Part shown: one piece after another, positions 50,270 to 62,560 of the stretch
Numbering within the stretch: position 1 is the stretch's first letter
How the letters are laid out: each line of letters begins with the position of its first letter
Origin: Centropus unirufus
Lineage: Eukaryota; Chordata; Aves; Cuculiformes; Centropidae
Reading direction: 5' to 3'
Assembly: GCA_013397695.1 (NCBI GenBank)
Contig: VYZI01000123.1
Location: 1,280,961 to 1,344,960, forward strand
Length of the DNA: 64,000 nucleotides
Made by a program: the position numbers and the translations under genes
Notes under the pieces: generated by a model
What the model saw: only the letters and a program-made list of their open reading frames with translations
Told to the model about the DNA's origin: nothing
The model's database searches: none

Positions 50270-51699
50270 CCAATTAAAACCCTATAGGTTTTTAAAGGAC
50301 TTTCCATGACCCTGGACAAGATGGGCTTGACAATGTGTTCTCTGTGTCATTTTCTCTTTGCTCACCAAAAGAAATCTATTTGAAGATTTTTCAGTCTTAA
50401 TGGTGACCGTTTTTATATCAATTACAAAACATATATGAGCAGTTTACAGACAGCTTTGAACATTTTATTGCATTAGGCTCTCAGGGTATGATGTGGAAAG
50501 ATGCACATTGGGTATGGCTTTATGCCTTCCCAAAATAGCAAATGTGCTGGACTGATCAGGCAGTATATGTATAACATAGTAGCATTTGTATGTCAAATAT
50601 AGGTACAGCCAATCCTACTCTTATACTTGGAGCTTCTCTACACTGGGAAATGTAAATTGGAAATAAAAGCACATTGCTTTGTCTCATCAGAATACAGAGT
50701 TAAAAGCTGAGAACCCTACCCAAGACAGGTAGTAGCAAAACTTGGTATTTTATACCTTCAGTCAAATCAGGTATTTTAATATCCAGTTTTCATCCTGTGG
50801 TAATCCACCAAGAACTAGACACAGATTGGATACTAAATTCACATACTAGGAATCTGGGGTTAATCCTCTTCTACTGTCGATCCATAGTACTATCAGAATA
50901 CAAGTAACATGGAAACATGACTAATTTTCTCTGGTCCAGAGCATGTGCAGTAACAGAAGACTACAAAAGAGTAGCGAGCAGAAAATCCCACTCTTTAGTA
51001 AGCTGCACAACATCAGGAGAAAGCATTGTCTTATTACAAGCATCTGAGCGAAGCCTACAGCTGTAAACTGCTGTTCAGAGGCCCAGCTGGGGCTGTAGAT
51101 TTCTCAGAACTCTGGCAGCATGAATGGTCAGCAGAGGAGCTTATATCCAAAATGTGTTGAGTGCTTTTGGTCCTAACTTCACATTCATAAAATCTGGATG
51201 AACTAACATGTGAAACCAAAACCGAAAAAGCAAACTGTGTTTGCAGTACTTTGGTTTTGTTTCCGTTTCCTAAGGGCACTATGCTTGGTTTCCATCCACT
51301 GGGGTCACGGAATAACACTTAGGTGCAAACACTGAAGGCAAATCTTTCTAGGCTCAATCTGCTGAAAAAGGTTCTCTGGTTATTTTTTGCGGCTGGCTTC
51401 TCACTAACAGTACAGTTTTCCTTGAGGAAAAGTTAGGAGGTTCCTGTCAACAGTAAGTATTTCCCAAGGTCCTCACACATCTGTCTTGGCCAAGGTTACC
51501 AGCTATCCAGTTTTAGAAATTCGATCTGTTGGTGAGTTGGGTTCTAAACCAGACTTATGAAGTAATCCACTAAATATAAAAGAGCCTAACCTAAATATGT
51601 GTATATTTAAATGGCTGTCATTACAGTTCTGCTGTATAGCATGACCACGCAAATGGCCAGATCAGGATGACTGAGGAAATGGTAGATGTAGGATGAGAG
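50270..51699. other. Non-coding DNA, no gene seen
   Basis: Frames are under 92 codons. The part around 51050-51320 is more balanced in composition, with an 87-codon minus-strand frame that has no recognised domain. No transposon could be named. Confidence 0.55.
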
Positions 51700-52440
51700 G
51701 GGGAATAAAAGCCCAGATGTGGGCAAGGCTGGAATGTCATTATATGGGTTGCTGCAAAAGTATTTCCAATATTCAGCCACATGTTTGGCTCTCCCTAAAA
51801 ATATCTGCCATAGACAATTTTCATCAAGGGAGAACTCTTTCAAAATGAAATCATGCTGTGGAATGCATTCTGAAATGAGCAAAAAATGGCTGCCTATTTC
51901 TGAAAATTAACTTTTGCCACTTCTATGCTATTGCTCATAATGCCAATTTACATTATTCCTGGAAGTTCTAGCATTAGAATAGACCATTAAAACCAGCACT
52001 TTAAGTCACTGTTTCATCGCACTTACAGTAAAAACCCATACTGGGAAATTGACTGGAATAACTTGCAATGGAGAGCCTTTTTCGGGTTATCTCAAGTGGA
52101 TTAAGCAAAATTTGAAAGAAGGGCAGAGGAAGCACTGCAGAATAAGTGTTCCCACATAAGAAGCAACTTCAGAATAGCCACTGCAGTTTAAAAGTGGCAC
52201 TCTGCTTTATTTTGAAATAACTTCCATGAGCAGATAAACTCAAGTCTCTTTCATAGCTCTGGTAACATGAAATATTCTTAAAGTGGGTGTGAATGTGATT
52301 AAATTTAGCATCCACATTCCATAATTATTTACACCCACATACAGGCTGTATTACACTGCCAAAAAGGTGAAAAGGAGACCTTCATATCAGTCCCAGGTTA
52401 TTTTATTTGTAAATTATTCTGGCTACGACAGTGATTCCCT
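51700..52440. promoter_or_regulatory. Candidate enhancer-like block with TEAD-type motifs
   Basis: About 740 bases of complex sequence without simple repeats or known transposons. TEAD-type (MCAT, CATTCC/GGAATG) motifs occur at 51731-51736, within 51859-51871 and at 52315-52320. AT-rich homeodomain-like cores (ccataattattt near 52319) are interspersed. The texture resembles vertebrate conserved non-coding DNA. The call is inference and needs alignment. Confidence 0.3.
51859..51871. promoter_or_regulatory. Palindromic TEAD-like 13-mer, copy 1
   Basis: tggaatgcattct contains the perfect 10-base palindrome gaatgcattc, that is GGAATG with an overlapping inverted CATTC. The identical 13-mer recurs at 52812-52824. 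Confidence 0.35.
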
Positions 52441-52466
52441 AACAGCAACAATTGACGTGTTAAAAT

Positions 52467-52497
52467 AGGCTCTTACAATCTCACAGGCTCTTACAAT
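52467..52497. repeat. Short direct repeat aggctcttacaat, 18-bp period
   Basis: The 13-base sequence lies at 52467-52479 and 52485-52497. It is a small local duplication. Confidence 0.9.
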
Positions 52498-52694
52498 TTG
52501 GGGGTTTAATTGCTTTTGTGGGTTTTTTCCCCCCCAAATTGTTGACTTTTTTGGTGTTAGAACAGGACTTTGGATTTAGCAAAGATATTTTAAGGAGAGA
52601 GTGGGATGGAAAAATTCTTTGCACCTGCAGGTGCTTCAGATCTCTAACCGGGGATCCCTGTTCTAAAATGGTCCACACTGTTATTACTGGCTGT

Positions 52695-52708
52695 GTTACC
52701 ATAGCAAT
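52695..52708. promoter_or_regulatory. RFX X-box-like site
   Basis: gttaccatagcaat fits the X-box pattern GTNRCC(N0-3)RGYAAC in both half sites except for the final base (T for C). RFX factors bind such sites in cilia-gene promoters and in some enhancers. No promoter is evident nearby. The site lies in a block (52481-52757) open on both strands, without a recognised product. Confidence 0.35.
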
Positions 52709-52811
52709 GCGAATTCTGTTTGATATGAACATTCTTCCCTACAATTACTACAGCTGATGAGCACAATGATTATCATAACTTCCTAAGGTGCACTTAAAAT
52801 AGCAGAGGCAA

Positions 52812-52824
52812 TGGAATGCATTCT
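52812..52824. promoter_or_regulatory. Palindromic TEAD-like 13-mer, copy 2
   Basis: The sequence is identical to 51859-51871. It is followed by ttggaat and a further gtacattc, giving several GGAAT/ATTC half sites within about 35 bases (52812-52845). Confidence 0.35.
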
Positions 52825-52839
52825 TGGAATATATGGTAC

Positions 52840-55800
52840 ATTCTTTGCAGGCTGTCCTGAAAAATCTCTCTCAGTGGGAAAGTTCAGCTTGTCTTCTGTG
52901 GTTATAGATGAGATGTTTAAGATTTTTCAGGATAAAGGTTGTATCGGGACAAGATACAGTAATAAGCATAGAAAATATCCAGTTACCATAACACAGCATG
53001 ATTTATACTATCTTTGCTTAATTATCTTAAGTTTGATGTGCTCCCAGATATGACAGAACAGGCCCAGAAGCAACATAAATGGGTGTCACACAGTGAAATG
53101 ACTTGACTAGGAGTTTTTTGATATCACAAAAAATATTACCTGTGCTACACAACCAGCCAACCACAGTGCAACTTCAACAGGCTTCAGGCACCTTTTTTTT
53201 CATAAAAGGATGGAAAAACGCAAGTAAAACATCCTTTCTATGAAAACCTTCTTCTACAAAGACTTTGTAGAACAATGTTCATAATAATGGGGTGTGAGTT
53301 TTCAGAATCTTAAAGGTGAGCAAAATCTCTGGGAGCTACTAATTTTCTTTTTAATATATATGTAAACATATATCCTCAAACTGCAATAAAGCATGATTCA
53401 TTGAAAAAGACGTTTAAGATACAACTTTGTTCTCTCTCTCACTTTTTTCTCATTTTAAGTGATGATGAGCTCTAATAGGAGATAACTACACTGCCTGGGA
53501 GCTTCTTATCATATGTTAATTTATGAAAGGGATTAAACATTGTGTATTATATTTGATTACAACACCAAAATTTTTTTCTTGGTTGGATGAACAGTCATCA
53601 ACAGATTTAGCAGGAAGACCAGCTGTAAATAAAAAAATGGGATATTGAAGAAAATCTCAGCTAGGCAGATCAAAAATTTGCCTTCAGAAATGTTGAGTGT
53701 TTATTAATTCACAATATAAGCAGATTTAACTGGTAGGCCAGTAATCAGCACATAACTGAAGAAACTTACATTGTATGTAAGTGAGATTGTAGATGCCAAA
53801 ATTTCAAGTATACTTTGACCAGAGTGGCTGTGGGAGGGTTGCATTGAACCTCAAGTCTACTTACATCCCACCATAGTGTTCCAGCAGCATCCCCAGTTAT
53901 TAAAAGTGAACACATTTTTTTCCTAACATTTGCCATGCATATTATTGTATACAACCTGTTTAAATAAAACTCCTTAAGACAACTTTGAATGTTCACCTGC
54001 CTAATTATTTCAAATAAGCTGCAGTTATGTTGATTAGTAAAGGGGCAAGTTATAATACGTAGCACCCATTGATGGATTCATTAAGTGAAAGTAGATTCTT
54101 ATTTCTTCTGTGTTTTGATGCATGAATAATTAATCAGACTAATAATGTTATCACAATCTGAACTGTATAATGTATCTATGAGGGAAGATATGACTAATAT
54201 GTATAGTTAGGAGAGAGTGATCTATGGGGATGGGTAGTTAAAGCATTTCTTACTGCATCCTGGAGAAGTGCATAACTTATAATTGCCTGGAGTAATTTTT
54301 AACACGTCACCTATATTTGTGATGATCCACTAGGAAAATATGAGTAGATTACTAATTTTAGGTAGCTTTCCTTTTTTATTCCTTTTCATTCATCAGCCCT
54401 GTTGTACTATGTTATTACATGCAAGAGTGAAAAAATTTTCAGAGGTGACCCCAAGAAAAGTGTTGTTAGTTTTTTAAGTTGAAGAAACAGCTTCATCAAT
54501 TGCTGAGACAGGACTGCTGTGATCTTCTGGGAGAGGAAGGACTACACATATTCACTGACCTGGAGTGCTACAGGACATTCATCACGATGAGAGAAATAGA
54601 AAAGACAAAAGGTTGAGTAACATTGGCTTCGGCTTTTGTTCCTGGCTAGTTGCAGGGTTAAGCCTGAACTTCCAGAATACCCCCCTTGTCTCTACCCAAC
54701 TCCCAACTTCTCTGCCACACCAATCCTTAATATCATAAACAGTTAATTTCACTGCTCAGTAAAAACTGAAGATTTTTTAAAACCATTAGAATGCTCTTAC
54801 ATGTGATTTAACAAATTCATCCCCCCAGCTCTTTCCCCCTTGAGGTATATTTACAGTTGTCTATAATTTCTACTAGAATATGTCTTTTTTTTCTACACAA
54901 AGTAGGCGACTTTGCTAGAGCACAGGATATCTTGACAAGTGGCAAAACTAAGGTTCAATACTATGAGCTGGTTTTGGTACTGACTAATTTAGAATGCCTG
55001 ATTTGATACTAGATCCTTTAGTTAATGATAAGTGGTTGATAGTGATAACCTTGATAATAAAAGTTAAAGAACTGTGGAAAAGAATATGTTTATAGCAACA
55101 GAAGCCATCTGAAACTTTACTGAAATCAGTAAACAAAATTATAATAAAGGAATGGTACAAGTACTTTCAAAGTCTAAGTTAAGAAAAAAACTGTAGTCAA
55201 AACCTAGAGGAAGACGGTAAAAGTGCCTTCATTGGCTACAAGTGTATATGGATTAGGCTGAGAGTTAAATACTAATCAAATAGATCCTTCTTCTGTTGTG
55301 TAGTACATATATAATAAGGCTTCAGTGATCTCCACTTTTAAAAGTAGAAGCATTTAGGTTTCAACTTAGAAGAAAACTTTGGTAACATAAAATGTAAATA
55401 GGACAGGAAATCTCTGCAAATGAGGAAGAACATTCTGTTTCACACATGACATTTTTCATTTATAATGACTATGTTACCTGACAAGATGACCTCTAGTATT
55501 TACTGTATTTTGAGAGCTAAATCTGTACATGACTTTTATTGGCAGTTGTGAGCTTTGCTGTTGAGCAATATTAGTACTCTTGGCTTTTGCGCAGTCATTG
55601 TGTCCCATAGACAAATATTAAATGTGATTTTTTTTGGTTGCTTTTGACAACGAGAAAGCCACAGTTTCCGTGTTTCACCATGATTTCAGCTGAAGTGATT
55701 GTACCTCTCATAAGTTGGATAGTGGTTTAATTGAAGTGAAAATACTCTTTCCAGAAGGGATAAAACATATAAAAGTAAATAAAGCAAATAAAAAATATTA

Positions 55801-57204
55801 ATGAAAAAGAGCTTCTAAGTTATTCCTTCCTACTTTACAGAACAAGGGAAAAAACCAACTTATTCCTTAAAGAAAAAAAGGTGAAAGTTCAATATAGTTA
55901 GCCAAATTCACCTGGAGGAAAAGCTTTGATAAATCACCATTTCTGTACAGCAGTCATATTCAGTAGGAATCCAGTCTTTGTGTTTACTGCCTAAAAATGA
56001 TAGAGGAGAAAAACAATGAGGAATTTTATGGTCTTCTGTTTTCTTCCCTTTTCTCTTTCTCATTAACGTAAAATATTTTTTTAAAAAAGTTAATATTGTC
56101 TGTTAGAATTAATTTATCTTGCACTTGTTCTAGCTGAAAAATATCAAGAGTTTCACCTGCCATTTTAATTTCCTCTTTTGTTTAATGATTACTTGAAAGA
56201 CCTAGAGATGTTCATGATCATTTAAACCCCGTTTAAAAAAGTTGTAAACACACTTACTTTAAAAAACTTTAATGTCCCTTAATTGGACATTCTACTAAAC
56301 AGCTAGAATATTAAATGTTTGAGGTTTGGGATTTAAGGCCTTTTAGCCAAATGGTAAAGCAGCTTAACCTCTAATAATAATATTTAATATTGTGTCAGTT
56401 TTTGCATTAAATGAATGTTAAAAATAGCAAAACACAAGTTCAAACTGTCTGAATAAAAAATCCTTTTCTTTCCTGTCTGTTTTTAATTTTTTTATTTTGT
56501 TAAAATTGTATGAAAATACTCGGCCTCTACTCTACAAAATTTTTTTGTGTGTGGAATTTCTAGCTTGAGAAGTGTATATGAAGAAATGCAGCGTGCTCAG
56601 GGCAGAAGCAGACTTTGCACCATATAACAAATTAAAAGAAGCTATAAGCCCAACCTTTATTTCTATTTCTATATTTTGGTAATATAAATTAAGAGGTAAA
56701 GCAAGATAAAATGAAACTCATTAGGTAATCTATAATTAATTAAAGTGGTTGCTTTGTGTGCCTTTAGACAAATATGTTATTTTTTTCCCCTATCAATTGT
56801 TTGAAGAAGCATCCTATACCTTCCTTCTCTGAAGATGTATGTAATACCTCTTCAGTGTCAGATATTATATTTCCCACAGTTTTAAGTTGGTGAAATTTGT
56901 GATATTTAGGTAACGGAAAGCATTTTTGCCATTTTTTACTTAACTTAGCAATTTTAATTATATTGCTACAATGAACTACATTAATATATCCGAGATAATT
57001 TTATAATAATAGGAAAGGTTGTTTAGGTTATTATTATTATAGATAATGTATCCATTTACTGAACCTCTATCTCATCTCTTTCTGCTTCTGAGACTTCCTC
57101 TATGTACAGTAGGAAGAAATTATAAATACTGAGGGTCAAAGGAAAAGTAATATGATAATCTGAGCTCAGATCAGCATGCTTGAATTTCTTGGATTCCTCT
57201 GTAG
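52840..57204. other. AT-rich non-coding DNA, no gene seen
   Basis: The longest frame is 99 codons (53766-54065 minus), without recognised features. The stretch 54100-57100 has almost no frame of 60 codons or more. No transposon could be named. Confidence 0.65.
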
Positions 57205-57445
57205 TCAGGGAAGTATCACCTCAAAGGAAATGGTTCTCCCCCTCTATTCCTTTCTCATGACAACCCACCCGGAGTACTGTGTCCACTTCTGGAATCCTGA
57301 ACATAACAAGGATATGGAACTGTTGGAACGGGGCCAGAGGAGGGCCACAAAGATAATCAGAGGTCTGGAGCACCTCTGCTATGAGGACAGGCTGAGAAAT
57401 TTGGGGTTGTTCCCCCTGGAGAAGACTCCAGGGAGACCTTATTGT
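57205..57445 (+). pseudogene. CR1 LINE ORF2 (reverse transcriptase) C-terminal remnant
   Basis: The plus-strand translation includes VLPLYSFLMTTHPEYCVHFW, then NKDMELLERGQRRATKIIRG and LEHLCYEDRLRNLGLFPLEK. This is the thumb/C-terminal part of the CR1 ORF2 polymerase, close to the usual pattern of hydrophobic, PEYCV, DMELLE, QRRATK and RLRxLGLF segments. The similarity stops abruptly after about 57445, so this piece lacks the 3' end that CR1 copies normally keep. It is an internal fragment left by deletion. The frame reads through without a stop for about 80 codons but lacks the catalytic domain. Confidence 0.93.
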
Positions 57446-57610
57446 AAGTAAACCAGCCCTGTCCCCTCAGAGACAAGGGGTTCATCAATGAGTTAACTGT
57501 AGGTAGCCATGAGGATGTGATCATACAGTCTCCTTTTATGTTGCTGGTGGCTGAGTCTTCCTGCCATCCTGTCTGTGGTGGCACAAACTCTTTGGCAAAA
57601 ACTGTTGTTT

Positions 57611-57640
57611 AATTATATATATGTATATATATGTATAATT
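57611..57640. repeat. TA-rich near-palindromic microsatellite
   Basis: The 30 bases begin aattatatat and end gtataatt, with an almost palindromic arrangement of TA and TG steps. It can fold into a cruciform or hairpin but is also explained by simple TA-repeat expansion. Confidence 0.85.
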
Positions 57641-60261
57641 GTGAATCCAGCTGGATCAGCTATGTGATCCAACCAAAAGCGAGCACTCAAAAAAAAAGAA
57701 GAGATTTTTAGTCATTTCAGTACTGCAAAACTGAGTAGTTGCTAGATCCAGCACAAGTGTCTGCGTGGTGTACTAGAATGGGGCGAATATCTTTTTCTTT
57801 TGATTATGGAATGTAGCTCACAGTCAGATTAGATAAACCATGCTGTGAAAATATCTTTCCACTTAGACGCAGCAACTCCCTTGCAGAGGAATACATCTCT
57901 CCATTGAGAGATGTAGGTGAATTTAGCTTCAGTAGACTAAGGTCATCTTGTAAACAACCTGTTGCACAAGAGCAGTAAAATACAGAAATATTCATCACCA
58001 TTCACAGAAGACCTACGTGTCTACATAGATCAGTACATTTAGTTGCCTCTGCGAAAAGAAGCAAACAAAGATCTGTCATTACTGCTTAGAAGAATCCATC
58101 TTTCTTAATCAAACTCAGACAAATACATACTCTGAAGAAAGACAGCTGAAAACGCTGGCTAGTAGCCTGAAGAATTCTTCTTGTCTTTTTCTTTTTCACC
58201 ACCATCAGAGGCTGCCTGTGATCTCACATTGAGAGAAAAGTGCAGCGAGAGGTTTAGTGGGTCCAGATGCTAAAACAGATGTATCTGTTTGTAGAGGAAA
58301 GACTGACAATAGCTAAATGAAGCTATGAAATGGGTAGGCAGAAGGGAGGAGAAACTGGCCAGACGTGCAGAAGTGAAGCAGAATAGCAAAAAGAAAGAGA
58401 CAGGTGCAATGTGAAGGAAGAAAAAAAAAACCATGAAAGGAAAAAAAGTCAAAGCAAAAGAAACCCTATCTACTAATATGGATATAAATACAGAAATAAA
58501 TAAGTGGATGAAATATAAACAAACACGTATACATATAGAAAAAGAAAAGGAAGAGACAGAAAAAAATTATAGATCAATCGTCTTTCCTAATCACATTCTT
58601 TCCCCATGAAGATTACTCTTGGAAGCCAAATTTATCTAACCAAAATAATCTACTGTTTCACACACAGTGCGCTTACCAGTCTTATGAATCACTCAAACTC
58701 GCTGTTTTTTAGGAATTTTCCTCAATCTGAGACTACTTTTGACTTATCTGGAAATTTGCATTTATTGATATTTACTTTCTTCTCATCTATCTGTTCAATC
58801 TAAAACCTAAACTTCTGCCCAGATAGCTGTTATATTTAAGCACTCTGCATAGAATAATTCAAGGCCTTTGCTAAGGAACAGAAAGATTCATTTTATGCAG
58901 ACTTCGAAAAAATTCCTCAAAACTTATTGTTTGAAGTGATTAAGAAAAAATATTAGACTGTTGCAGTTAAAGGCATTTTCCTACTAATTAAATGTAGAAA
59001 AAGTGGTTGAGCTTAATATATCAAATCATGTGCATTAAAGTGACATCTGCGAGTGATGTGACTGAACAGAACCAGCCAAGTGGAGGAAGCCAGCTGGTGC
59101 TGGTGGCATGACTTCCACACCACATGCATTTCAGGAGTCCTTCATACTCCCCTGGTCTCTCTGTACTTAGGATGCCCATGAGGTCTATAAGGGCCAGATG
59201 GGCACCCCTGAACCATGGTTGGTTGTCCTGCCCGGGGAAGCCAGCTCCTGTACTCTGAGGTTGTTTCACGGTAAAACAAAGAGAGAAACCATGGTAAGCC
59301 AGTAAGAGACAATCAGAAAATTCATTTCCAAGTTGAATATCTGATCTTAACTAATATGCCACCTTTAATGCACTTTATGAAGGTATAACATTATATGTAG
59401 TTATAATATTATATTCTTATTATAAAACATGGCAAGAGTCGATTTTTTTATGCACTTAGGTTCATGTGAGAGGTGAAAAGATCATATTGCGGAGGAGAAT
59501 ATGGTGTTTCACTTATCAGTTGGACATTAATTTCACTTGGATTTTGATTTAACAGATTCAAGTTCCCAAATATCTTCATAAAGTTATGATTTTACTTAGC
59601 TTGACTTTGAACTCAGTGAAGTGTTTCTTCTGTTTGCTATAAGTGGATTAAGAGAAGCTGGAGAAATGCTGTGTCTTACAGTGTGGTAAAATAATAAATC
59701 TTATTTAATCATAGTATTCAGGCACTCATGGAATTAATTTTGGGCATACCAGAAAATTCATTATAAATGTCTCCTCTCTACTCGAATTTTGGGCATTTTT
59801 TAAATAGTTTTCTGTTTTGGAACTTTATAGCAAAAGTAGAGTAATCTCAGCAAATTGGTTCAAAAGAGGTCTATAATAACTTTTTTCATTTCATGTGGAT
59901 TCATATCCCCCAAGTTTTGCTTTGAGTACAGAGTTCAAACAAACCAAATATTCAAAGGAAAGCTCCACCCATATCATTGAATTTTGTCTGGGGCACTTTT
60001 TTATTCCCTTTGAGTCATAACCAGAACAGTAATGAGTAACAACTGGTTTCCACCCAGACTATGAATGACCCATTTTTGCTAAAACATAGGCGTTCTCTAT
60101 CTCTGAAAGCTATAAATCTTGGAAACAGCTTTGGTAGATCAGGTTTAAATGTCAGTCTTTCTCTGACAGACTGATGTAAATGACTGTCTTTATTTTTTTG
60201 ATTTTTTTTTCAGTTGCCACCTGCATACAATTGAGACACCCTGCTTCGTATATTTTTGTGA

Positions 60262-60313
60262 ATTTATTTATTTATTTATTCGTTAATTTGTTCATTTAGT
60301 CATTTATTCATTT
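60262..60313. repeat. Degenerate (TTTA)n microsatellite
   Basis: Four to five clean TTTA units are followed by drifted versions (ttcg, ttaatttg, ttcatttagtcatttattcattt). Confidence 0.9.
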
Positions 60314-62524
60314 CTCTAGGAATGATTATTTATTCACTTTTTCTGTATGATATGACTTCATCATCAGGTTAAGAATACTGTGCTTGGCTTCTTTCACAGT
60401 CTACTGCCAAAGGAAATATTTAGAAGTCCAGCTGAGGGGAGACTCTGACTGCTATGAATTTATTGCTGGCTAAACAAATATGTCATGAATCTTAGTGGTG
60501 CTATGTCTAATTTAGACCAAATGTAAAGCTTTGTATAGACAGTGGCCTGACATCCCAGTTAAATCTGCAGAAAGACTAATTACTTGGATAGGAACATATG
60601 ATATTCTAAAATCTAAGTGTTACTACGAATCTGCCAAAATTCTCTGGGAAAGAGTTAAAAGTCAGGTATCTTTCTGTAAGGGTCCTACCTGTGCCCCATA
60701 TTTTTATTTACTTTGGTTTCAAGAACCTTTTCAACAAATTTATCCCATATATTTACCTAAATTTTTAGAGATCTCATGTACATTTCTATGGGCAATAGAT
60801 TTTTCTGTTTTTTTTTCCTTCATTTTCATTTAATTACCAGAAACTTAATTCTTGAGAAACTTTTTCCTTTAGCTTTACTGTTTGGGTTGTTTGATTTTTT
60901 TTTCCCTGGTATTTTCTTAGTTTCATGCGTTTAGATTTTAAGTAGTTAAAATCACTGATTTCATCCAGGATTCTAACCTAATATGACCTCTTCTGCCTGT
61001 GCATACGTTATATCTACACACTAAATAATTTCTCAGATGTTTAGCAAGTTACTGTCTCTAGAAAAGACACCCTTTGGGATGTAATAGTTGAGTGAATATA
61101 AACTATTTTTCATTCCAAAGTTGATATGAAAGTTTTAAATTTTTCAAAGAAACATATATGTGAATAAGATGATAATGCTGAATAAAAATAAGTACATATA
61201 TTGTGAAGTGATAAAATAACATTATATATTAACTGTTTCCACTAAACAGAGAAGTGTTTAGCTTTGTTTTGCTTTATTTATCTACTCAAATTTTATTTCA
61301 GTCTTCCAAAATACGTACTAACCTCAAAATAAAGAATTGATTGCGGATTTTTGGAAAGAATTTTCTACAATTCTCTCTCCTCCTTGTTCTTTTTTTTTAT
61401 TTCATTCTTATCACTGGAACTAAAGACCCACAGGAGATATGGTTCTTGGATTCATATAATAAATTAACAGATTTCCCATTAGCACTGTGTACAGATGTTC
61501 AGTGGATTTTCCAGCCTCTATGTAAATAAAGCTATTAGAAATCTTATATGAGGATTAAAATATCCCTTTGATTTCTGCTTTCATCATATTGGTGTGAGAT
61601 TTGTGTAACCCTGAAAAGGTTTTGGATTGGAAAGTTCTGACGTAATAAATTATCTAAAATAATGTTTCATCATCTTTGAGGGCCTGGATCGAATTCACAG
61701 GAATCAAAAGAAACTTCACATTTGCATAAATCTTAATTCTCCATACACAACTACCATCAGCAGAGATGAGTTTTTATAGCACAATTCAGTATTTTGTAAT
61801 ACTGCCAGCCTTTTTTTTGCTGATTTTTATAAGTAATTCTCTGCTCCTTAAATGTAAAGAAAGCAAGCCATGTTGAAAATTAGTACAATATATTTTGCTT
61901 TTTCCTGTCCTGGTACTTAGAAGGTGTGGAAAGCTAACTCTAAATAGGGTAGTGTTTTTAATAAATCAATGCTCATTAAAGGGTTTTAATGATTAATTGT
62001 GTTAATACAAATATGTCTTATCTATTATGCATGATATGCATTCAAAATAGATATACACGTTTCATAAGAGACTGTAAGAATGAAGTGCTGCAGATGAATA
62101 ATAGGGCAAAAATGATATAGAAAGTTGCATTTAAAATAAAATTGTCCAACTGGGAATTTTATTCTCTTTAAAGACAACTATAAAATGTTTTTATTCATTT
62201 CTTCACTCTCCTCTGACTTATTTTGTCTGCAATTATCAGGAAGGTTTATTTTTTCTGACACTTTATATGTCTTCATAGTTTTTTTGGCTTAATTACTTCA
62301 TCATATATTATAGAGAGCACACATAGAAAACCTATAAAGTTGCCTAGTAATTTCCACTGTGGCATTGTAGTTTCTATTTGCTTATAAGTTCGCCAAATTT
62401 TAACTATTTGAGCTGAAATATTCCCTCCTGTGTAATTTCCCTCTGAGCGAAGGAAGAAGTTTTAATCAAATGTGATTTTTCTGGGTTTTTTTTTGTTTTG
62501 TTCTTTTTTTTTTTGTGTGGACAG

Positions 62525-62560
62525 GGAAAGATGATTTATCTGTCAATGTTAGAACTGCTG
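62525..62560 (+). other. Candidate 36-nt micro-exon (unproven)
   Basis: A long pyrimidine-rich tract (about 62477-62515) leads to gtgtggacag, a good splice acceptor. Thirty-six bases later, gctg is followed by gtaagc at 62561, a good donor. Thirty-six is a multiple of three, and one frame is open across it (reading KDDLSVNVRTA between split codons). Micro-exons of this size occur in neuronal and adhesion genes with huge introns, which would suit this gene-poor window. I do not recognise the peptide. Acceptor and donor look-alikes are common by chance, so this remains a weak candidate. Confidence 0.15.

Larger units (their letters stand above)
57446..62524. other. AT-rich non-coding DNA with simple repeats, no gene seen
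   Basis: A block of about 59080-59270 is richer in G and C, with an 82-codon minus-strand frame and no recognised product. 58360-58600 is strongly purine-biased on the plus strand, with long A and G runs. Simple repeats at 57611-57640 and 60262-60313 are listed separately. No transposon could be named after 57445. Confidence 0.55.

Noticed and set aside
50091..50309. 72-codon frame across the N run
   Set aside because: It reads through an assembly gap, so frame continuity is meaningless.
57611..57640. Near-palindrome as a functional cruciform or origin
   Set aside because: It is fully explained by TA-repeat expansion.
60195..60245. Pyrimidine tract with ttcag near 60212 as an exon boundary
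   Set aside because: The sequence after it soon runs into a TTTA microsatellite, and no coding stretch follows.
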